Assembly (NCBI GenBank): GCA_018267625.1
Contig: JAFDYC010000047.1
Coordinates: forward strand, 1 to 41,248
Source of the DNA: Bacteroidota bacterium
GTDB taxonomy: Bacteria; Bacteroidota; Bacteroidia; Chitinophagales; Chitinophagaceae
Length of the DNA: 41,248 nucleotides
Direction of reading: 5' to 3'
The notes under the pieces: model-generated
Told to the model about the DNA's origin: nothing
Databases searched by the model: none
The model's input: the letters and a program-made list of their open reading frames with translations, nothing else
Shown here: piece by piece, positions 7,174 to 13,144 of the stretch
How positions within the stretch are numbered: position 1 is the stretch's first letter
How the letters are laid out: the number at the start of each line of letters is the position of its first letter
Program-made: the position numbers and the translations under genes

Positions 7174-7184
7174 GGTTATAGGGG
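7174..7184 (-). repeat. inter-gene motif copy 5
   Basis: On the minus strand this reads CCCCTATAACC. It lies 10 bases after the stop of the LEA2-type gene and 30 bases before the protease ATG. The whole remaining leader on the minus strand is C/A/T-rich and almost free of G. Confidence 0.45.
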
Positions 7185-7194
7185 GTGGCTTTTC

Positions 7195-7701
7195 TTAGAG
7201 TACGCGGGTTGGGGGCAGCTTGACGAACAAGGAGTCAGCGTAGAAGGAAATCTGGGCTTCTACCGGCACCTTGATCTGGCTCATTGCCGCTTGCGCTGCG
7301 GTCTGTAGGGATTGTCCTTGGAAGGCAGCGAATAGGCCGGTGAGGTTGATGCCCTTGAAGATGGTCATCGCGCTGGTGAGGGGAATCTTTATCAGGATGT
7401 CCCCGATAGACGAAACCTTCTGCGCCGCTACTTTGAACACTTGGCCTTCTGCATCCGATTCTCCGATGTACTTGCTGTTGGACGTAAGAACGACAACCGG
7501 CTTGGAGATCGTAACTGTGCTCTTGGTCGGGTTGTTGATGGCTACGCCAACTGCAATCGTGAGACCGCTCAGGCTGAGTTGATGCACCCTTACACCTGTG
7601 ATTCGGGTAGTGATGTTTCCGGCGAGGGCATTAAGTTGAAAGGCTCTGTAGGCAAGCAGCCCACCTCCGGCCAGGATACCGATAGTGAGGAGCTTGTTCA
7701 T
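7195..7701 (-). CDS. LEA2/WHy-domain membrane-anchored protein
   Basis: A protein of 168 residues from the chosen start. An N-terminal hydrophobic segment (LLTIGILAGGGLLAYRAF) is followed by a water-stress/hypersensitive-response (WHy, LEA14-like) beta-sandwich. Its hallmark is the NPT motif in GVAINNPTKSTVTISKPVVV, followed by a SSIGDILIKIPL strand. In bacteria such domains are usually anchored in or exported across a membrane; inside a virion-like operon the protein may sit in a membrane layer (inference). The start at 7701 is preferred over an in-frame alternative at 7725 because AAGGGAGG lies 7 bases upstream, one of the few good Shine-Dalgarno sites in the window. It also overlaps the upstream stop as ATGA (7698-7701), a sign of translational coupling. 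Confidence 0.78.
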   Translation of the reverse strand: MNKLLTIGILAGGGLLAYRAFQLNALAGNITTRITGVRVHQLSLSGLTIAVGVAINNPTKSTVTISKPVVVLTSNSKYIGESDAEGQVFKVAAQKVSSIGDILIKIPLTSAMTIFKGINLTGLFAAFQGQSLQTAAQAAMSQIKVPVEAQISFYADSLFVKLPPTRVL

Positions 7702-7964
7702 CGTACTACCTCCCTTGCTTTCCACTTGGCGAAGCAGAGCTTAGCCTTTTTATGGAGCCAGCTTATCGTTTCCTTTGCTAAGTAAGCGGCAATGGAAGAG
7801 AGCGCGGCATAGGTAACAACAGTAAAGCCGCCATTAAAGGTGATGTTCAGCAGGTGCGGAGTGACAACTGCTTTTGTGATGCCTCCGATAACTCCGGCGG
7901 AAGTGCAGACCATTGTGTTGGAATGCTCGGAGAGGAGGTAAGCGTTTAGAGGATTGTGTGCCAT
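7698..7964 (-). CDS. small membrane protein, first gene of the operon
   Basis: An 88-residue protein from the ATG at 7964. A TTG at 7976 would add four residues but lies inside the inverted repeat described next. Two hydrophobic segments are visible: about 18-34 (CTSAGVIGGITKAVV) and 44-62 (GGFTVVTYAALSSIAAYL). The C terminus is basic (WLHKKAKLCFAKWKAREVV). No family is recognised; the topology is holin-like or that of a small virion membrane protein, without evidence for either. It is the promoter-proximal gene of the minus-strand operon and is coupled to the LEA2-type gene by an ATGA overlap. Confidence 0.68.
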   Translation of the reverse strand: MAHNPLNAYLLSEHSNTMVCTSAGVIGGITKAVVTPHLLNITFNGGFTVVTYAALSSIAAYLAKETISWLHKKAKLCFAKWKAREVVR

Positions 7965-7990
7965 TTGTGAGTGCAAGATGGACTCACAAA
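7964..7990 (-). promoter_or_regulatory. perfect inverted repeat touching the first start codon
   Basis: TTTGTGAGT (7964-7972) and ACTCACAAA (7982-7990) form a perfect 9-bp inverted repeat with a 9-base loop. Its inner edge is the A of the ATG of the first gene of the operon. It could be a repressor operator or an mRNA hairpin that hides the start codon; no Shine-Dalgarno lies between. Confidence 0.5.
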
Positions 7991-8000
7991 AAGGGCGTCT

Positions 8001-8054
8001 GAATGCGAATGAACTTGGGCGGCTGGGAATTAATGCGATTGAATGCGAATGAAC
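8001..8054. repeat. 14-bp direct repeats upstream of the virion-like operon
   Basis: GAATGCGAATGAAC occurs at 8001-8014 and identically at 8041-8054, a start-to-start distance of 40 bp. A partial third copy (TAATGCGATT, 8031-8040) directly precedes the second. Two copies about four helical turns apart upstream of the operon suggest binding sites for an activator or repressor of this module. Iterons of a replication origin are an alternative, though two full copies are few. Confidence 0.5.
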
Positions 8055-8092
8055 GTAAAGGAGCTAAATTTTTGAGCACCAATGAGAGAAAA

Positions 8093-8335
8093 TTACGGCT
8101 CGCCAAGATGCTTAACAATGGTCTCCACCACTGCTGGTGTCATAACCCGACTGCCAGGTGTAAAGCCTTTTTCCTGTAGTTGCTCAGGAAGTCCTCGATA
8201 AGCACGTATCATCCGCCGGAAGGCTTGAGATGCGCTATCTGGTGTACTGGTCGGGAAGTATAAAAGCGCTAGCTCGCGCAGGTGGTAAGTGCGAATAATG
8301 AACGTAGAAAGATGGGGATTGTGTGACTGCCTCAT
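8093..8335 (-). CDS. DUF4248 family small protein
   Basis: An 80-residue protein from the ATG at 8335; a TTG at 8362 would add nine residues. It fits the DUF4248 family of Bacteroidota as I remember it, in layout and key positions: RTYHLRELALLYFPTSTP near residues 15-32, then an Arg-rich helix (AFRRMIRAYRGLPEQL) and a closing helix after TPAVV that ends in the typical LGEP. These proteins look like small DNA-binding regulators, but their function is unknown. It lies upstream of and in the same direction as the virion-like operon, separated from it by the repeats at 7964-8054. A regulatory role for that operon is inference. Confidence 0.72.
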   Translation of the reverse strand: MRQSHNPHLSTFIIRTYHLRELALLYFPTSTPDSASQAFRRMIRAYRGLPEQLQEKGFTPGSRVMTPAVVETIVKHLGEP

Positions 8336-8357
8336 GAACACGATTTCTTTGAAGGCG

Positions 8358-8372
8358 TGCAAAATATTTGCA
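8358..8372. promoter_or_regulatory. 15-bp palindrome upstream of the DUF4248 gene
   Basis: TGCAAA-ATA-TTTGCA is a perfect inverted repeat 22 bases upstream of the chosen start of the DUF4248 gene. It is a likely operator for a dimeric regulator and could be autoregulatory. Confidence 0.4.
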
Positions 8373-8681
8373 TTCTGCCGTCCAAAAAAGAGTCGTCAGA
8401 GGCACTGGCAGACGATGTCAGATGCTGCCACTTTTTGCACAATAATTGTTTCCTAGTCCCTTTCTAATCCTCAAAGAAGGAATAATCGCGAAGAATATTC
8501 CCAAAACTTGCCATTCCAAGAATATTCTTGCCGAAAGTTGCCGTCTTGCGAATAGACGTGAAGATTTTTTTCAAAAGACTGCATTCACGAGAATAATCGG
8601 GAACCTATTTGCAAACTTCACGCCTTATCATTCTAAATTGAATAGGAATCGTTGTTACAAACGACACGCTTTCTCAAAATA
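8373..8681. other. gap between divergent genes with repeated motifs
   Basis: No convincing gene. An inverted repeat TGGCAG/CTGCCA (8406-8411 and 8425-8430) is followed by CTTTTT and resembles a small terminator. Further on, AAGAATATTC (8491-8500) recurs inside the perfect 14-bp palindrome CAAGAATATTCTTG (8517-8530). CTTGCC or GTTGCC occurs three times between 8505 and 8545. DNA from here to about 10.3 kb is visibly richer in A+T than the virion-like operon, which suggests a junction between separately acquired blocks. The gap presumably holds the promoter of the HEPN-type gene. Confidence 0.4.
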
Positions 8682-9362
8682 ATGGCAAAAATGAATTTTA
8701 ACCAGATTCCGAGAACGGATAAATGGGCGGAAGTCTGGAATGCCTTCCTAACAATTCAACCGCAAAAGGAAATTTTTGAACAAAACCCTTCTGAACACAT
8801 TGCTTCGCACTTTGAACTAAATGGCGATTGGTCACCTATGCGGAATTTTTTCTTTGAACGATTTTCCGCAGCAGAGTTTCACTGGTTTTTCGTCCAAGGT
8901 GTGGACTGCATGTTCAATGAATTTTATGTACCTGCTGTGTCGTCATTACTAAATGGCATTGAAGCGAGTTTGAGAATAACCATTTCACAGATTCAAAATC
9001 CGAGAAGCGAATTTGTAGAGTTGACACCGTATAAAGTCTTAAGCAACAATCTGATTGCAGATGCCAGGGGCTTTGGCGTGCCGGTTGAAGCTCTTGCCTT
9101 TCCAAATGAAACTGACTTCTTGGAAAAGTTGCAAACCCAAAAGCCAAATATTGTTCCTGTAGAGGTTGTCAGGCACAGAAACAACATCTGTCACGGGAAT
9201 ATTCTGGATTTCATCAATACGGACTTAGGCCGGGAGAACTCATTTTTTACGCCTGTGTCGCTAAGACTACTTTGTTTTGACCTCCTGACTGTATGTGGAC
9301 TATGGGCAGAGAAGCTCGGAGCTTTTAGAAGAGCTAATAAACTTTCCAATTATGACCTTTGA
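8682..9362 (+). CDS. HEPN-motif protein, putative defence ribonuclease
   Basis: A protein of 226 residues from the ATG at 8682; an in-frame alternative ATG lies at 8652. It is helical and carries an R-x4-H motif in RHRNNICHGN (Arg166, His171 in this numbering), the catalytic signature of HEPN domains. The helix around VSSLLNGIEASLRITI is the expected first long helix of such domains. HEPN proteins of defence loci usually cut tRNA or mRNA. An N-terminal region (1-65) rich in Trp and Phe precedes the domain. No nucleotidyltransferase antitoxin gene is adjacent; the next gene is an HNH protein in the same direction, 109 bases downstream. Assignment to HEPN rests on this motif and the helical character; the partner and target are unknown. 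Confidence 0.62.
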   Translation: MAKMNFNQIPRTDKWAEVWNAFLTIQPQKEIFEQNPSEHIASHFELNGDWSPMRNFFFERFSAAEFHWFFVQGVDCMFNEFYVPAVSSLLNGIEASLRITISQIQNPRSEFVELTPYKVLSNNLIADARGFGVPVEALAFPNETDFLEKLQTQKPNIVPVEVVRHRNNICHGNILDFINTDLGRENSFFTPVSLRLLCFDLLTVCGLWAEKLGAFRRANKLSNYDL

Positions 9363-9471
9363 TAAGGACGATTAAACCACAACTTGTCACGCCTTATACT
9401 GCGGTATCTGTCTGTCAATTTATCAATAATTTATTACGTTCATTTTTTAAACGCTCCAGTTTCCGAATCTT

Positions 9472-10251
9472 ATGGACAGATATTCAGAGTTCAAGTTCAA
9501 TTCAACCTACCATCTTGCAGGCGACCTTCGACAATTGGTTTTTGAGAATGCTCCCGAGGAATACCTTTTGGATTTCTTCGCATTGGACCCTAATCTAGAA
9601 AGGCAACTCTTAGCGCCTCAAAAACAAACTATTCTACATGATTTTATAGAAGCTAAATACAACGAAGGGGTAGAATATTTCGGCGACAAGATGGGACATT
9701 CAGAGGTCATTAACGAGTGGCATCAACTTCTATTAGATTACAAAGTGCTTTTTAGTACCCAAGCTGAATTTTCAAAAGCTGAGGGTTATGAAGATGATGA
9801 AATTGAATATCCATATGTTAGCTACTTAGAAAAACTAATCTACAGCCAGGTATCATCCAAGGTCGCAGATGAGACGTTTCAGCTATTGTTCAGCGATAGA
9901 ATGTTTTGCTTACGATTTAATAGCTTAATTGCTGAAACAATAAAACCGTTACTTGTACGCGACCATCCGACTTTACTTGAGATGGACGGTAAGATTAAGC
10001 GCTGCACCTATTTCCCTGAATGGGTACAACGAGCTGTATTTTTAAGAGACAGAGGTTGTTGTGCAGTGTGTCTAACAGATTTGTCAGGGCTTCTAAAGAC
10101 TGACTATCACGATGCGATAGACCATATCGTACCATTAAACCTTGGCGGCTCAAATGATGTTACAAATTTTCAACTAATCTGCAGGAGTTGTAATCTAAAG
10201 AAATTGGGGCATACTATCAGAACTTCGGAATACTATCCGAAGTATTTCTGA
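9472..10251 (+). CDS. HNH endonuclease
   Basis: A 259-residue protein with an HNH nuclease domain at its C-terminal end (about 185-250). Two zinc-type pairs are visible (Cys197/Cys200 and Cys237/Cys240), the catalytic Asp-His is in DAIDHIVPL (Asp217, His218), and Asn232 lies in NDVTNFQLIC. The first 180 residues are helical and acidic and are not recognised; in such proteins this part often senses or binds the target. The gene follows the HEPN-motif gene in the same direction and lies in AT-rich DNA, so the two may be one defence unit (inference). The gap of 109 bases leaves room for a separate promoter. The start ATG lacks a clear Shine-Dalgarno. Confidence 0.82.
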   Translation: MDRYSEFKFNSTYHLAGDLRQLVFENAPEEYLLDFFALDPNLERQLLAPQKQTILHDFIEAKYNEGVEYFGDKMGHSEVINEWHQLLLDYKVLFSTQAEFSKAEGYEDDEIEYPYVSYLEKLIYSQVSSKVADETFQLLFSDRMFCLRFNSLIAETIKPLLVRDHPTLLEMDGKIKRCTYFPEWVQRAVFLRDRGCCAVCLTDLSGLLKTDYHDAIDHIVPLNLGGSNDVTNFQLICRSCNLKKLGHTIRTSEYYPKYF

Positions 10252-10366
10252 AAGGGTCCTTCTTTAATGTTTAAGCTGGCATACAGCAAATTCTGATATT
10301 CATGGGAGCAAATCCCGATTGATTTGGGTGTGCTAATTTATTGGCATGCTAGTACCTTAGACTACC

Positions 10367-11446
10367 ATGTTCGGATCACTATTTAATTCGCGTAAATCAG
10401 TCCCCTTCTCTGACTTCTTGGCTCAGGTAAAAGCTGGCCAGCGGGACTTCTTTGACCTGCTCAAGACTTCTGAAAATAATTTTAGGGATGCCACTTTTGA
10501 AGAGCTAATGTCGAACACCGATGATGTGCTTTCTGAAGTAAACCGAGTACAAATAGGGTTAGGCTCCGTTTACTTTGACATGTTTGAAGGCTGCTTGATA
10601 AAGCACCACGATAATGGCGATGTCAAATGGGTGTTCTATACCGCCACAAGGGACGCAAAGAAAGTTTTAGAGACTGCTGCGGCTCTTTCCAAGGAATTTG
10701 GCTCCGGAATCTATGATAATTCGATAGCCCTTCCATTCAACGACCCGGGGAAGGTGGCGTTAATAGCACAGGGTCTAGAAGCTGCTGTTGAACACGACAT
10801 TCACACTGTTTGGGTACACGATGACATTACCGCGCTGTTGCAATATAGAAAGGACCCAGCACGGCAATTTTCGCTGATGATAACCATTAGAAAGCCGAAA
10901 GCAAAAGACACGGCAATCAGGAGGCGAACCATTTTGGAATCAATTCAGTGGGATCTAGATGGGGTTCTTGCCGGCCAGCCCATCAGTGCTGACAAGGAAT
11001 TTGAAAATGGTACTGTCAAGTTTACTGACTTTGTTTATTCGGCTGCAAAGCCAATTCTCGGCGCTTTTGATAGGGTTCGCATTCGTCAGTTTGGTGACTT
11101 AGAATATTATGCGGCCGGTGAAAGTACCAATCTGACACTATACGCTTCAAGGCCTATTGAATTCCAAGACAAAATTAGGATAGCCGAAAAGCTCATTCAG
11201 CTTTATGGTGCAGACTGGTCAGGCACTGAAGACCTAGCGCTCCATGAGCGAGATAGAATTGAAGCAGCAGATTTTTGGACTGGTCGCAACTGGTGTTTTA
11301 ATGAGAAGCATAGCCTTCAGGACAGTAGCAACCCAAACGATAAGATGTCGTATTGGTTGACTGTTGACGACTTTCAGGATGGAGACGGTTACAAAATCTC
11401 AATCACAGGGTTCAACAACCTAATAGAACTTTTTGGCACATCATAG
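10367..11446 (+). CDS. uncharacterised 359-residue protein
   Basis: Family not recognised. It looks soluble and alpha/beta, with no signal peptide or membrane segment. Visible parts are a helical N-terminal section (1-60), a beta-rich section (about 65-90), an alternating section to about 240, and an acidic C-terminal section (FWTGRNWCFNEKHSL, then YWLTVDDFQDGDGY). No catalytic motif stands out. Codon use and composition resemble the restriction-modification block more than the AT-rich HEPN/HNH pair. It ends 14 bases before the convergent HNH gene. In this setting it may be a defence or immunity protein, but the sequence does not show a function. Confidence 0.7.
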   Translation: MFGSLFNSRKSVPFSDFLAQVKAGQRDFFDLLKTSENNFRDATFEELMSNTDDVLSEVNRVQIGLGSVYFDMFEGCLIKHHDNGDVKWVFYTATRDAKKVLETAAALSKEFGSGIYDNSIALPFNDPGKVALIAQGLEAAVEHDIHTVWVHDDITALLQYRKDPARQFSLMITIRKPKAKDTAIRRRTILESIQWDLDGVLAGQPISADKEFENGTVKFTDFVYSAAKPILGAFDRVRIRQFGDLEYYAAGESTNLTLYASRPIEFQDKIRIAEKLIQLYGADWSGTEDLALHERDRIEAADFWTGRNWCFNEKHSLQDSSNPNDKMSYWLTVDDFQDGDGYKISITGFNNLIELFGTS

Positions 11447-11460
11447 CACCATTCTTTTCG

Positions 11461-12129
11461 CTAGGGATTAGTTTCCAAGACGGAATCTCGCCCTAATGTG
11501 TGTCCACCCGCCCAATGCCCGTTGTAGAATTGAAAAAGCCAGATAGAGTCAAAGTCTGTATCAAGCGCCTTATTGTAAGCATACACGAATGCACCGCCCG
11601 CTACACTGTTAGTATAAAGCTTAGTAAGGTCAATGTCTGGCAAGCCATTAAACCACTGTACTGATATGTCGGCTTTGTCTGCCAGGATAGTGCTGTAATG
11701 ATAGAAGAACAGCCCCCTTACTATACGCTCGATCACAGCATCGTGTGCATCACTATCCCAGGGCACGGCATACCCCTTACCTGTAAATATGCCGCCTGGT
11801 GTAATCACATTCACAGGCTTTATTGTCTTTGCCACCATTTGATAGAGCCGCTTGTTTCGCTTAACTGTCTTTAAGGTTCCTTCCTTAAACAGCCGCTCTG
11901 CCTCTCCACGCTGCCCAGCTACGTGCATTCCGAGAAAAGCCATAAACAACTCATCGTGAGTAGAAGCACCATTGTTACAATCCCGACAGGCAGGTACTGT
12001 GATTAGATCGCTTGGTCTAGGCTTATTGAAAATTGCTTTGGGTGGTATATGATCTTTGGTCGTGGCTACTGCTTTCCCGCAATAGCAGCAGATAGGGTTC
12101 AGGACTTTCGCATTTGACTTACCCATCAT
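11461..12129 (-). CDS. HNH nuclease-like protein at the end of the type III RM operon
   Basis: About 222 residues from the ATG at 12129 (TTG at 12135 and ATG at 12126 are alternatives). The HNH-type treble clef lies at the N terminus: ICCYCG supplies the first Cys pair, TKDHIPPKAIF the catalytic Asp-His, and VPACRDCNNG the second Cys pair followed by two Asn. The remaining 165 residues, which include an Arg/Lys-rich helix and a C-terminal WLFQFYNGHWAGG stretch, are not recognised. The gene starts within 10 bases of the stop of the membrane-anchored gene, so the two are almost certainly co-translated. Together they form the tail of the type III restriction-modification operon, which points to an accessory effector role (inference). 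Confidence 0.78.
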   Translation of the reverse strand: MMGKSNAKVLNPICCYCGKAVATTKDHIPPKAIFNKPRPSDLITVPACRDCNNGASTHDELFMAFLGMHVAGQRGEAERLFKEGTLKTVKRNKRLYQMVAKTIKPVNVITPGGIFTGKGYAVPWDSDAHDAVIERIVRGLFFYHYSTILADKADISVQWFNGLPDIDLTKLYTNSVAGGAFVYAYNKALDTDFDSIWLFQFYNGHWAGGHTLGRDSVLETNP

Positions 12130-12135
12130 AAGCAA

Positions 12136-13104
12136 CTATTCTTGTTTTGCCGCAAAACCTAAAAAGTCATTTAGTAGTGATTTAGATTTCTCCTCCAACC
12201 CTTTAACTGCTTTGTCTATTGATTTATGTATGGCTTGATAATCCTCTTGTATTGCAAGTAGCTGTTTTGGTATGTCGGAATAGATCAGCGAAGCTTTCTG
12301 CAAGAGGTTTGCAATTGCTACCGCAACAGGGATATCAGCAAACTTTGTAGCTATACCCATCTTCACCGGCTCTACAAAGTTTTCGAAGGCAAAACGTATA
12401 TCGCTCTCCTCTGTCCTTTTACTGATAAAGGTTTCCCAATGAGTGTGCAAAAACTGAATGAAATCTGTTCGGCCGGACATTTCAAGTTGAACTGAATGAG
12501 TTGCAGCTAATTCGGAAGCATCATTCAGCAACTTCTTGAAGTTTAATTTTCTTTCATTGTCATGGCTGGCAGAAATTTTTATCATCTCCAGAAGCTGGTC
12601 ATATTGAAGATGTAGATAGTCAATAGCAGAAAAGATGTTCTTAAAGTCCTTCACACTCTCCAACTTACTTCCGTAATTGGTAAGGTACGCATGGAAGTAA
12701 TCTTCTTGATTGATACCATTTGCAGCCCTTTCCAAATCCGCCTTTGGCGCAAAAGTCATTAAAGGAAAATCAAAAGGGGATTCAGAAATCTTCTGAATCA
12801 TATCAGCAATATTTTTATTCTGGCTGTTGCCGTAAGCAATGATTCCGCTAATTAGTGCAGATAGATAATTCAGCTTCTTCTTTTGCAGTTCAACCTGTTC
12901 ATTTCTCTCTCTCTTTCTTTCGTGGCGCAGCGTAAAGTAGAAAACAACAAATGATGCAAGTGCGCCTATCAGCGCAGAGACAAGATTGTTATCAAGCCAT
13001 TTCGGAATAGATGTTTCTGCATTCGCGGAAGTAGCAAAATTCAGTGAATCAGACGTTTTATGAAGAATTTGTAGTAGAAGCAAATCAGGTGATTTTGAAT
13101 TCAA
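12136..13104 (-). CDS. membrane-anchored coiled-coil protein in the RM operon
   Basis: A 322-residue protein with one clear membrane segment at about residues 37-57 (NLVSALIGALASFVVFYFTL). A highly charged RHERKRERNEQ stretch follows and should stay in the cytoplasm, continuing into long helices to the end of the protein. No enzymatic motif is seen. The layout, one N-terminal membrane helix plus a helical cytoplasmic domain, resembles many defence-associated membrane effectors or sensors of unknown function. It lies 40 bases after the restriction-helicase gene and abuts the HNH gene. A short N-terminal stretch (1-30) precedes the membrane segment; a later start is possible but no better one is visible. 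Confidence 0.7.
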   Translation of the reverse strand: MNSKSPDLLLLQILHKTSDSLNFATSANAETSIPKWLDNNLVSALIGALASFVVFYFTLRHERKRERNEQVELQKKKLNYLSALISGIIAYGNSQNKNIADMIQKISESPFDFPLMTFAPKADLERAANGINQEDYFHAYLTNYGSKLESVKDFKNIFSAIDYLHLQYDQLLEMIKISASHDNERKLNFKKLLNDASELAATHSVQLEMSGRTDFIQFLHTHWETFISKRTEESDIRFAFENFVEPVKMGIATKFADIPVAVAIANLLQKASLIYSDIPKQLLAIQEDYQAIHKSIDKAVKGLEEKSKSLLNDFLGFAAKQE

Positions 13105-13144
13105 GTCAATGGCATGACGGACAATTACATTGGATTGTACGACC

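Noticed and set aside
8446..8682. Open frame of 78 codons before the HEPN-type gene
   Set aside because: It reads through palindromes and repeated control-region motifs, has low-complexity translation and no start signal.
9359..9598. Open frame of 79 codons overlapping the HNH gene start
   Set aside because: Overlaps the real HNH gene in another frame and shows no conserved pattern.
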